From contig CAZSYL010000009.1 of assembly GCA_964610745.1 (NCBI GenBank), positions 1-64,000 on the forward strand: 64,000 nucleotides of DNA. The letters run 5' to 3'. This stretch comes from SHLQ01 sp964610745 (GTDB lineage: Bacteria > Actinomycetota > Acidimicrobiia > Acidimicrobiales > SHLQ01). The first letter of the stretch is position 1, and the number at the start of each line of letters is the position of its first letter. Position numbers and translations under genes: made by a program. The notes below the pieces were generated by a model, which was not told the DNA's origin, did not search any database, and saw nothing but the letters and a program-made list of their open reading frames with translations. Positions 8,801-16,863 of this stretch are shown here, in pieces.

Positions 8801-9078
8801 GAGGTAACCGTAGAACTCAACCCTGTGAGAGTTCTGTGAGGCGAACTTTCGCGAACCCGATTCTCGGACTCATTTACGAGCGGCCGCAATTCCAGGCAAC
8901 CACTCCAATCCTTGGCATCCCCACGTTGACCTACCCAACGCCGAACGGCGCATTTATCGAGGGCAACGACGACTTTGTGCTTTCGACGTTCACGGTCGAA
9001 TGGGACTTGGCTGTCGGTGGAGTTTGGAGCGACGTGATGCGGGTGGTCGTCGCCTGTTAGGCAAGCGGGCTGGCAGGT

Positions 9079-10785
9079 CTATTTCGCCTCGGACCAGCGG
9101 GTGATGACTTGAGTGTCGGTCACGAACCGAACATCGGGTTCCGGCGACCAATAGTGGGCAGCTTCATCAACGGCGCTGGTGACCATGAGCGCTGCTTCAT
9201 GTGCCCGGTCCACAGGTACATGAACGAGGAGCTCGTCATGAAGACACAGTACGACTTCGGCATTGAGTGCTCGACCATGACGTCGGACAGTGATGGCCCA
9301 CACCTTGAAGAACTCGGCGGCTGCACCCTGGATGAGCGCGTTGCGGGCATAGCGGCCTCGCCCGGCAGCGACCGAAACGGCTCGATCGAGGTCACCATCT
9401 TGGCCCTGGTCGGCCGACATTCGTACACGTCGCCCGCCGCTCGTATAGATGTCGACGGATCGCCGTCCCGACTCGGCTGCCTCTTCCAGTAAGGCCATGG
9501 CGACCGGATAGTTCTTCTGGAGCCCGGCGAGCGCGCCAGCCGATTCACCGGTGGTTGCGCCGTACATTGCTCCGAGCACCGCAAGCTTCGCAAGCTCTCT
9601 CGTGATGCCGAGCCGTGCGGCGATAGGGGAGTAGAGGTCGCTGCCCTGCGTGGCTTCGATCAACGCGCGATCGCCGGACACCGCGGCGAGCACTCTGGGT
9701 TCGATCTGGCCGAGGTCAGCGCGAACAAATGCATAACCATCTTCGGCGGACACGACCGACCGCATCGTCAGCGGAAGGTTATGAAGCCCCGCTGAAGCGG
9801 TCATCCGACCCGCCGCGCCGTCCGAACTCGACCACGAACCACGCAGCCGCCCGCCGCTCACGTGCTCGTCGAGCCACCGATATCCGTACGTGGTTGCTAT
9901 CCGTTCGGCCTTCCTCCAGGTCAGCAGTGCGTCGATGAAAGGTTCGGTGTCACGGAGCTGTTCGAGTCGCCACGCTCGGGTGTCAGGAAGGTCGAAGCCA
10001 ACGAGTTCGAGCATCCGTTTCACCTCAGACGGGTTGCGGAGGTTGACTTCCCGGCGCGGCTCTAGATGATCGAGAACCAACGCATCGCGCGCTGCTCGAA
10101 TCTCCTCTTCATGGGCCCACGACGTTGGTCGAGGGCCAGCAGACTCGAAGATCAGGTCGCGAGCGGCTGACTCATCGATTGGAAGTCCGGCCTGTGAGAT
10201 CTCGGCGCACAAGAGTGCAGCGGCCGATTCGGAGCGAGCGGTCGATCGAAGCCGAGAGGGATTGGGTCTGTTGTCGATCGATTGCTCCTGCAATCGAGCT
10301 GCGTCGAGTGCCAGGGCTGCCCACTCGGCGAGCCGCTCGGCTGAACGACCGAAGCCGCCATCGATCCACTCCGGCCGAAGGTGCCCGTCGGGCATCAGCG
10401 CGTCCGCCTGATCGCCCTCCTCGGTCGGACCATCGAGCAGGCCCAGTTGGCCCATCTTAGGAAGCGTGTCGAGCGGCAGCCCGTGAAGTGCGGCCCAAAC
10501 CTCGCCAATGGAGGTTCGCCAACCACCATGTAACAATCGATGGACCGCCACAACGTCCCAGCAACGATCGATGCCGATTCGGGCCTTGGCTACAAGTGAG
10601 GTGGTCTCCTCGCCCCACCAGACCCAACGAGGCTCGACCGACCGAGCGAGTTTGGAGAGATGCGTGAGCGGGTCGGCGGTCTCGATCGCCCATCGATCTT
10701 CGTCTCGAGCGAGGCCGAGGCCCACCCCCGGCGAAATCGCCACGGCGACGAGATCGTCTCGCGTCAGGTCGATCGGCCGGTTCAC
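9079..10785 (-). CDS. Family-A DNA polymerase with degenerate 3'-5' exonuclease half
   Basis: This 568-residue protein is much shorter than PolA (about 900) and matches the actinobacterial family usually named bifunctional 3'-5' exonuclease/DNA polymerase. Polymerase motif A is 'RADLGQIEPR' (Asp about 356), motif B is R-x3-K-x3-L-G-x2-Y-G ('RELAKLAVLGAMYG', about 396-409) and motif C is 'CLHDELL' (about 520). In motif B the O-helix phenylalanine (Phe762 of E. coli Pol I) is leucine. I see no intact DEDD exonuclease residues in the N-terminal half and no 5' nuclease domain. The role is unknown; repair or translesion filling is possible. The start at 10785 lies 53 bases from the divergent selenoprotein gene. 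Confidence 0.85.
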   Translation of the reverse strand: MNRPIDLTRDDLVAVAISPGVGLGLARDEDRWAIETADPLTHLSKLARSVEPRWVWWGEETTSLVAKARIGIDRCWDVVAVHRLLHGGWRTSIGEVWAALHGLPLDTLPKMGQLGLLDGPTEEGDQADALMPDGHLRPEWIDGGFGRSAERLAEWAALALDAARLQEQSIDNRPNPSRLRSTARSESAAALLCAEISQAGLPIDESAARDLIFESAGPRPTSWAHEEEIRAARDALVLDHLEPRREVNLRNPSEVKRMLELVGFDLPDTRAWRLEQLRDTEPFIDALLTWRKAERIATTYGYRWLDEHVSGGRLRGSWSSSDGAAGRMTASAGLHNLPLTMRSVVSAEDGYAFVRADLGQIEPRVLAAVSGDRALIEATQGSDLYSPIAARLGITRELAKLAVLGAMYGATTGESAGALAGLQKNYPVAMALLEEAAESGRRSVDIYTSGGRRVRMSADQGQDGDLDRAVSVAAGRGRYARNALIQGAAAEFFKVWAITVRRHGRALNAEVVLCLHDELLVHVPVDRAHEAALMVTSAVDEAAHYWSPEPDVRFVTDTQVITRWSEAK

Positions 10786-10838
10786 AAAAGCTGTCTACTA
10801 GTTCCCAACTGACGAAGCTAACGGTGCCACACTGGGGC

Positions 10839-11453
10839 ATGGATATCGATTTTTGGGTAGACCCTATTTGACCATGGTGTTGGGTGACGGCTCGTTGGGT
10901 CGTCGAAGAGGTAGCGCCGAAGCGTGATCTACGGATCACCTGGCAACCGATCAGCTTGCTGCTCAAGAACAACATGGATGAGAGCGACGAGCCCTATCCC
11001 CGCTACCTCAGGACCCACCGGATGCTCCGGGTGATGGAGTCGGTTCGTGCGGCCGAAGGCGACGCGCCGATCGGCGACCTGTACTGGGAGTACGGCCGCC
11101 GCGTCCACCACGACAAGGATCGTGACTTCGACATCGCCGAGGCGCTCGCTGCGGTCGGCCTCGACACCGTTCACGCCGAGGTCGCCGATGACGAGTCGTG
11201 GGACGCGAAGATCCTCGAGCGCCAAGCTGTTGGTATCGAGCTCGCAGGCGAAGATATCGGTACGCCGATCATTGCGTTCGACGACAAGAACGGCGAGCGA
11301 AAGGCGTACTTTGGCCCGGTCATCACGCGAGTGCCACCGTCCGATGAAGCAGTAGCTATGTGGGACGCCCTGATGACCTTGATGAATGTCGACGGCTTCT
11401 GGGAACTCAAGCGAACCCGCACGGAGCGGCCCGAGTTTGGCGAACGCCCCTGA
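10839..11453 (+). CDS. DsbA/Rv2466c-family thiol oxidoreductase with a UPWC active site (selenoprotein; TGA at 10869-10871 read as Sec)
   Basis: The frame from the ATG at 10839 reads ten codons (MDIDFWVDPI), then TGA, then PWCWVTARW and on to the TGA at 11451-11453: 204 residues with Sec11. Family members begin with a strand, then DPxCPWCW, and the TGA falls exactly on the first catalytic cysteine. The paralogue at 31271 has 'DPSCPWCWITSRW' there. The rest matches mycothiol-dependent nitroreductase Rv2466c (about 207 residues): 'GEDIGTPII', 'YFGPVITRVP' and the ending 'FWELKRTRTERPEF'. A caller ignoring Sec would start at the GTG at 10884 and lose the first strand and the catalytic centre. 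A SECIS-like hairpin follows at 10886-10904. Expected role: cytosolic mycothiol-linked reduction. Alternative: a nonsense mutation, which I consider unlikely. Confidence 0.88.
10872..10904 (+). promoter_or_regulatory. Putative bacterial SECIS element of the DsbA-like selenoprotein
   Basis: The hairpin lies just downstream of the TGA. GACGGC (10886-10891) pairs with GTCGTC (10899-10904) over six base pairs including one G-U; one more U-G pair can close a CGUUG loop with G as second base. The apical loop begins about 21 nt after the TGA, inside the roughly 16-37 nt window known for bacterial SECIS elements. It is read within the coding sequence, as in bacterial fdhF. Confidence 0.6.
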
Positions 11454-11480
11454 GCGTGCCCGTCTAGCTTTGAGTGCTTC

Positions 11481-12722
11481 CTAGTTCGGACGGTAGCGCT
11501 GGCTCCACGCAGCGGTCTCACCGGCACGAAAGGCGCGGACCTGAGGGACTGCTCTGCTGCAATGGCGTGACCACAACCCCAGTGTGTTGGCTCCAGTTCC
11601 CGTGATGACGAGCCAGTCACCCTCGTCGAGTTCCGGCAACTCGAGGTCTCGTGCGAGCACATCACCAGCAAAACACAAAGGACCGACAACGTCGTAGGTG
11701 CGGGTTGGTTCATCAGTGTGGGGCAGAACGACCCGCCCATCGGCCTTTACGACAGCGAAGCCGTAATCCATTCGGCTAGCGGCGCTGTAAATATCGCGCA
11801 TGAAGTAGTCAGCTCCGAGATGTACAAACGCCATCGGTACCGCCCGTTCTTCGATGCTTTCGATCCGGGTGGCGGACCATCCAGCGGTGGCGTGCACCCA
11901 TTGCCCGAACTCAGTTCGAACGTCGTAGTCAAAGAGCCCTGCGTGCTCGGCCTGGAGGCGCTGGCCGTAGAGCGACATCAGCTGATCGCCGCTGGCTTCG
12001 GCGCGTAATCCTCCACCGATATCGAGGGTGCTGATGCGGACATCGTCGTGGCGCTCAGCACGAGCTGCATCTATCTCCCTCGCGATTTCGAGAAGGCGAC
12101 CGACCGCTTCAACGTGGGAGTCGCACGTCGGGACCTGGCTCCCGATGTGCATGTGTAGCGCCGTGACACCCGCGTCGATAGACGCGTCGACAATGCTCGA
12201 CCGATCGCTGATCGGCACACCAAACTTGCTGCGCTCAGCGCTGACATCAAACTCGGATGGGGCTCCTGTAGTGAGCTCCGGATTGATCCGCAACCCAACC
12301 TGAAACGCCGGTGCATCGGGATAACGATCCAGCTCGGCGATGGAGTTCGCGTTGAGTAGTGCCCCGGGAAGGTTGGCATGACACCAAGCGATCTCGGAGC
12401 GGGTCTTCACCGGTGAGTCAAAGATCAGGTCCCTTGGTTCGACTCCTGCGGCCAATGCCAGCTGCACCTCTTCAATCGAAGCCGCCTCGAGGCCGAAACC
12501 GCCGGCGATTAGATGCGCCAGCATCTTTGGATGCGGCATGGTCTTGATCGCGATCGAGTGGCGAACCGAATCGGGAAAGGCGTCTCGCAGAGATTCGAGT
12601 TGTGCATCGAGTACGTCCAACTCCACGCCGATCAGTGAGGTATCGGCGTCGTCGAGCTCGGCGATCGCGGCGACCAACGACCGAGCTGCGAGCCGAGTCA
12701 GCTGATCGCTGGCTGCGTTCAT
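11481..12722 (-). CDS. PLP-dependent decarboxylase/racemase-like protein (fold type III, LysA-like)
   Basis: I start at the ATG at 12720-12722, which overlaps the stop of the upstream gene as ATGA; this gives 413 residues and translational coupling. The N-terminal barrel carries the PLP lysine in 'IAIKTMPHP' (about residue 50), then 'HMHIGSQ' and the phosphate-binding 'DIGGG'. The C-terminal domain has 'GPLCFAGDVLARD', equivalent to the GPxCxSxD motif of diaminopimelate/ornithine decarboxylases. Where those enzymes have EPGR this protein has 'EFGQ', so the substrate-carboxylate arginine is missing. It is therefore probably not a housekeeping LysA. Substrate unknown; it likely works with the aminotransferase-fold protein encoded just upstream. 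Confidence 0.8.
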   Translation of the reverse strand: MNAASDQLTRLAARSLVAAIAELDDADTSLIGVELDVLDAQLESLRDAFPDSVRHSIAIKTMPHPKMLAHLIAGGFGLEAASIEEVQLALAAGVEPRDLIFDSPVKTRSEIAWCHANLPGALLNANSIAELDRYPDAPAFQVGLRINPELTTGAPSEFDVSAERSKFGVPISDRSSIVDASIDAGVTALHMHIGSQVPTCDSHVEAVGRLLEIAREIDAARAERHDDVRISTLDIGGGLRAEASGDQLMSLYGQRLQAEHAGLFDYDVRTEFGQWVHATAGWSATRIESIEERAVPMAFVHLGADYFMRDIYSAASRMDYGFAVVKADGRVVLPHTDEPTRTYDVVGPLCFAGDVLARDLELPELDEGDWLVITGTGANTLGLWSRHCSRAVPQVRAFRAGETAAWSQRYRPN

Positions 12723-14197
12723 GCGAGGCGCTCGGCGTACTCTGCGATGATCTCGACAAGCCGCTCGTCGTCGTCCATGAAGAGCTCGCCTCGACGAAGC
12801 ATCCAACGAATCGAAGGCGCCCCGATCGCAAAACGAATGAATGAGCGATCGCCGTAACGCACCGGCTGACCAAAGAAGACGCGGCAGGCCCCGTCGCTCA
12901 ACCCGTCGTACTCGGTCGTGATCACATCCTGATACAGCTTGAGAAGCTCATCGTGCGAGAGTTCTCGACCACCCGCTAGAACCTGTGTCGAGATAATCGA
13001 ATCATTGGTCACATGCTGGTCGGGCATTAACCGGAAGTTGGGGTGGTCATTGACGATACGTGACAGCCGAGCATTCCAATTCGAAATCAGCTCGTTCGTG
13101 ACGTCGAACGGCCAGCTGGCGTAACTCTCCATCTCGTCGAGCGCGATATGCCAACGGAGGCGGAGGCCACGGTTCTCTTCTTCGGGTAGATGCTGACGAA
13201 CGTTGTCGAGCGCCCAGGGGACGTCGTGGGCACTGAAGATCTGGCCGAAGGGAGCAACTGCGCTACCGTCGGTCTCTGCTGAGCGAAGGCGTTCGGTGAT
13301 CTGGCGTGGGACAAGAAGCGCTCCGCAGAACGGTGGGGTCTGGAAGAACTTGCTACCCGTAAGCATCACCATGGCGCCACGATCGAGCAAGTCATGCAAG
13401 AGCGCTGGATCCACTCTCATCTGGCAGAGATCGACAACCCACAGCACGTTGTCGCCGTAGTCGTCGATGACATCGAGGTCGTCTTTGATGCCGGACTTTG
13501 AGCCGAAGACGAGGCTTCCGACGATCGCAGCATCTGGATTGGCTTCGATGATCTGGACGATTCGCTCGCGACGGTCGAGAACGTTGCCATCGTCGTCTCG
13601 TGCATCGAGCTCGATCACGGTCGGCTCCAGCGCGTTCGGGTCGACCGGGGCACCTATTTCGATCTCTTCTCCGAACTGATTCTGACGACCAAACAGTCGC
13701 GCAGCGGCAGCATCCAGCGACCCGCCGCCAAGCTCCTCAGGACACGAAATGATTTGGATGATTTGTTTCTCGGGGTGCAGCAGACGCTGAAAGAGCGTCG
13801 GGAAATATGCGAGGTCCGTACCCGATGGGCCGAAAAAGACGTCGAGTGGGTCGTTGTGCGCCGAGCTCAGGAGGTTCTTCAAGCGAAAGGATTGCTCCTC
13901 GACAAGCGTGGCATAGTTCAGGGTGTCGTAGCGCTCTAAAAACTCGTTCGCGACGGTGTGTGAGCGGCCGTTGAGCATCCCGGCGGTGCAGCTTCCCCGG
14001 TTGAATACGTTCCCACTGCTCGCCGGGTTGAGGAAGTAGCGGTTGAGTCCGGTGACGGGGTCGAGTTCGGTGCGCTCATCTCCTCCGGCTGTGAGGGCTT
14101 CGAGCAGCAGCTCGTCTTTGACCTCGTTGCATTCTCTGACTTCTAATTGCTTGCCTGCGTTGCTCAAAGTGTCTTTCTGTTGCAGCGAGTGCACCAA
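12719..14197 (-). CDS. PLP-dependent fold-type I enzyme (aminotransferase/decarboxylase-like)
   Basis: This protein of about 492 residues has the features of a large fold-type I PLP enzyme: 'FGPSGTD' near residue 110 (PLP phosphate cup), 'LWVVDLCQMRVD' near 255 (Asp pairing with the pyridine nitrogen) and the probable Schiff-base lysine in 'VMLTGSKFFQTPP' near 278. The start is uncertain: TTG at 14197 or GTG at 14194, with no ATG near. The stop overlaps the start of the fold-type III PLP enzyme, so the two are co-translated. I do not recognise a characterised close relative. A two-enzyme amino-acid modification (transfer or decarboxylation) is the natural reading, without a known product. Confidence 0.75.
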   Translation of the reverse strand: MVHSLQQKDTLSNAGKQLEVRECNEVKDELLLEALTAGGDERTELDPVTGLNRYFLNPASSGNVFNRGSCTAGMLNGRSHTVANEFLERYDTLNYATLVEEQSFRLKNLLSSAHNDPLDVFFGPSGTDLAYFPTLFQRLLHPEKQIIQIISCPEELGGGSLDAAAARLFGRQNQFGEEIEIGAPVDPNALEPTVIELDARDDDGNVLDRRERIVQIIEANPDAAIVGSLVFGSKSGIKDDLDVIDDYGDNVLWVVDLCQMRVDPALLHDLLDRGAMVMLTGSKFFQTPPFCGALLVPRQITERLRSAETDGSAVAPFGQIFSAHDVPWALDNVRQHLPEEENRGLRLRWHIALDEMESYASWPFDVTNELISNWNARLSRIVNDHPNFRLMPDQHVTNDSIISTQVLAGGRELSHDELLKLYQDVITTEYDGLSDGACRVFFGQPVRYGDRSFIRFAIGAPSIRWMLRRGELFMDDDERLVEIIAEYAERLA

Positions 14198-14405
14198 TGA
14201 TCAGGCCTGCCGCCACGTCTCGGCGGCGAATCGCCGAGCACGGCCAACAAGAAGGCTACCGTCGCATTTGCGCTTCGAAGTCGGTGTTGCTCTCTTGGCT
14301 GGTCATCGAACCGTCGTCAAGCACCGCCCTGGCGTACTATCGAATTCACGTGCCGTCCTTCCGTGACCGTCGCAGAACAATCGACAACGTTGGAGACCCA
14401 AAGCG

Positions 14406-15617
14406 ATGACCGATACCTCACTAGAAGACCTCAACCGTCCAACAATTCACGCCGTTGACGGTTTGGTCGACGCTGGACTGGCACCACCCCAAGATCGATA
14501 CGGCCAATCAATTCGATCCTGGGTGCGTTCGCTCAAAGGTATTCAGAAGGAGGGCGTCACGTTTTCGGGTTTGACCGGCCAGGCATGGCGATTCTCGTCG
14601 GACGAAGGATCAGGCCTCGGCGGCCACGATTTCGCCCCAAACCCTCTCAGCTTCGTGGCGGTCGGTATGGCGGGTTCGTTCATGACCGAACTGCTCGCCC
14701 TCGCCTCTCAGCGTGGAATCGTGCTGACCGAACCGGTTTTGGTCGTCGAGAACTTCTTCTATCGCGATGGGTCGTTCCCCCGAGGCACGATGGTTGCGGG
14801 TGCCCTCGCTCCCGAGGTTGCATTTCAGGCTGACAGCAGTGCCAGCCTCGATGAAACCCAGAGGCTCCTGCTGGACGCGATCGCGGCGGCGCCGGTGAAC
14901 GGTCTTGCCCGCGACGAGAAGATCAGCCTGTTTACTCTCACCTACAACGGCGAGCAGATCGACCCTGTCGAAGTCGACGCTCTGAGCGGGGACGCTCTAC
15001 CCGACCCCGGCGACCCAATCGCAAGTCTCGCGATGACGGCGGATGCCGATCGAGGTCAACCTCTCGCCGAGCGGACGACATCCGAAGAGGAGATACGGCA
15101 GCGGATCGCCGAATTCCCGCCGCCGGCCCCGGTACTCGACGGAACCAAGAAGCTGCTGCACCTTCGCACGGTCTGCCGGGTGCGACCGGATGGAACCTAC
15201 GAGGTGCACCGCGAGCAATACGCGGAGATTTCCTCGTCGTGGACGTTCGTCGTCGACGATTCATCGACTCGCGAGCGCGGAATCGCACCTGATTCGGGCA
15301 GCTATTTCGCTATTGGCCTGGCATTTTGTTTCATGACGCAGATCGGGCGCTATGCGAACATGGCGAAGCTGCCAGTCGACGCCTACCGAGTTGTTCAAGA
15401 CACACACTTCACCGTGGGCGGCGCATCGAGTGGCAGCGGAGAAGGCGGCACGGCCGATCCGGTGGAAACACACATCTTCGTGGATGCCGGCATTACCGCA
15501 GATCAAACGCGCGATGTCATCCGGGTTGCTGAACAAACGTGCTTTCTCCATGCGCTTTGCCGCGACCGGGCCAAGGTCAAGGTGCGCAACGAATCGATGT
15601 CTCCGTCGGGCCGCTAG
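14406..15617 (+). CDS. Tandem OsmC-domain protein, first domain lacking its cysteines
   Basis: The 403 residues contain two OsmC-like halves. The second half has both expected redox cysteines, Cys308 in 'IGLAFCFMTQ' and Cys379 in 'EQTCFLHAL', on the helix positions used by OsmC/Ohr peroxidases. In the first half the matching sites are Ser91 in 'VGMAGSFMTE' and Ala162 in 'AAAPVNG', so it is probably structural or has another role. OsmC/Ohr proteins reduce organic hydroperoxides with thiol donors, normally as dimers of single domains; this fusion would form the dimer within one chain. It is divergent from the PLP-enzyme operon and overlaps the convergent M20 gene by four bases. Confidence 0.75.
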   Translation: MTDTSLEDLNRPTIHAVDGLVDAGLAPPQDRYGQSIRSWVRSLKGIQKEGVTFSGLTGQAWRFSSDEGSGLGGHDFAPNPLSFVAVGMAGSFMTELLALASQRGIVLTEPVLVVENFFYRDGSFPRGTMVAGALAPEVAFQADSSASLDETQRLLLDAIAAAPVNGLARDEKISLFTLTYNGEQIDPVEVDALSGDALPDPGDPIASLAMTADADRGQPLAERTTSEEEIRQRIAEFPPPAPVLDGTKKLLHLRTVCRVRPDGTYEVHREQYAEISSSWTFVVDDSSTRERGIAPDSGSYFAIGLAFCFMTQIGRYANMAKLPVDAYRVVQDTHFTVGGASSGSGEGGTADPVETHIFVDAGITADQTRDVIRVAEQTCFLHALCRDRAKVKVRNESMSPSGR

Positions 15618-16798
15618 GACCCCATGGCCATCGCGGCGTACAGGCCGACGCCTCGGTAGAGCGCTGTTTCGTTAAATTCAACAAGGTTTGAGTGATTCGG
15701 CTCGGCTTGCTCGGGCGTGACGTCTTCTGGGCAGGTACCCAGCATTGCCATGGCGCCTGGAACTTCGTTCAGTACATAGGAGAAGTCCTCGGCTCCAAAG
15801 ATTGGTGATTCGAACCAGTTGAACGCCTCCGCGCCGAGGAGCTTGCTCGAGACATCGGCGGTCCGTTCTGCTTCGACGGTGTCGTTGATCGTGACCGGGT
15901 AACCAGCTTCGATATTGGTGTTGCACGAGCAACGATGGGCCTGAGCGATCGAGGTCGAGACCCGATGAATCCCGTCATGGATCGTTGAACGGGTGTGCGT
16001 GTCAAAGGTGCGAATCGTACCTTCGAGATAGGCCGAGGGTGGAATGATGTTGTTCGTCGTTCCCGCCTCGATGTGTGCAACCGTGACCACCGCCGACTTG
16101 TTGGGATCGAGATCGCGAGTGAGGATCGTTTGAAATCCTCCTACCATCGCGGCGGCCGGTGGGATTGGATCGATGCAGTCGTGGGGTGCAGAGGCATGAC
16201 CGCCGCTGCCGTTGACGGTCACCTCGAAGCGGTCAGCACTCGCAAGCATCGGGCCCCGTCGAGTCATGACCATGCCATTTGGGTATTTCGAGTGCACGTG
16301 GATAGCGAACGCTCGATCGACGTTGTCCAACACTCCTTCTTCGATCATGTAGCGAGCGCCGTGGTGACCTTCTTCGCCGGGCTGGAACATGAATCTAACC
16401 GAACCATTGATGGAGCTTTGGTTTTCCGAAAGCAATCGGGCTGCGCTGACGAGCATCGCCACATGGGCATCGTGGCCGCATGCATGCATGACGCCGTCGA
16501 TGGTCGAGCGGTAGTCGAACTCGTTGTCTTCTTGCAGCGGGAGGGCATCCATATCGCCGCGAAGTAGAACCTTCGGTCCTGGTCGCCCGGTGTCGAGGTC
16601 GGCCACAACCGACGTCGTCGACTCGCCGAGCGTGATGTCGAGACCTAGGCCGGTCAGGGCGTCCACGATCTTCGCCTGTGTTTTTGGCAAGTCCAGGCCA
16701 AGCTCGGGTTCAGCGTGAATCATTCGTCGTAGTTCGACGGTGTCCTGCTGCAACAGTTGTGCACTATCGAGTAGCTCGGGGTCGATATCGTTGGTCAT
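15614..16798 (-). CDS. M20D-family amidohydrolase/aminoacylase (hippurate hydrolase-like)
   Basis: This 394-residue metal-dependent hydrolase has 'LRGDMDALPLQE' (about 84-95), 'MHACGHDAHVAML' (about 107-119) and 'QPGEEGHHGARYMI' (about 139-152), the metal-binding and catalytic motifs of the M20D group that includes hippurate hydrolase, IAA-amino acid hydrolase and N-acetyl-diaminopimelate deacetylase. The length is normal. It removes acyl groups from N-acyl amino acids; the particular substrate cannot be told. It is convergent with the OsmC protein and divergent from the S9 peptidase, with only 65 bases to that gene's start, so the two may share a control region. Confidence 0.9.
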   Translation of the reverse strand: MTNDIDPELLDSAQLLQQDTVELRRMIHAEPELGLDLPKTQAKIVDALTGLGLDITLGESTTSVVADLDTGRPGPKVLLRGDMDALPLQEDNEFDYRSTIDGVMHACGHDAHVAMLVSAARLLSENQSSINGSVRFMFQPGEEGHHGARYMIEEGVLDNVDRAFAIHVHSKYPNGMVMTRRGPMLASADRFEVTVNGSGGHASAPHDCIDPIPPAAAMVGGFQTILTRDLDPNKSAVVTVAHIEAGTTNNIIPPSAYLEGTIRTFDTHTRSTIHDGIHRVSTSIAQAHRCSCNTNIEAGYPVTINDTVEAERTADVSSKLLGAEAFNWFESPIFGAEDFSYVLNEVPGAMAMLGTCPEDVTPEQAEPNHSNLVEFNETALYRGVGLYAAMAMGS

Positions 16799-16863
16799 TG
16801 TCGGACCCTAGTCTTTGAAAAATCGCACTGCTCTACGACTGCGGTTGTTCTAGGGTGGCGCAC

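Noticed and set aside
8836..9060. 74-codon plus-strand open frame between the YHYH and polymerase genes
   Set aside because: GTG start, no ribosome site and no recognisable motif. It could be a gene remnant, but I cannot support it.
10869..10871. TGA in the DsbA-like gene as an ordinary nonsense mutation or sequencing error
   Set aside because: It falls exactly on the catalytic Cys, the rest of the gene is undamaged, a SECIS-like hairpin follows, and a second gene in the window shows the same pattern. Read data could still overturn this.
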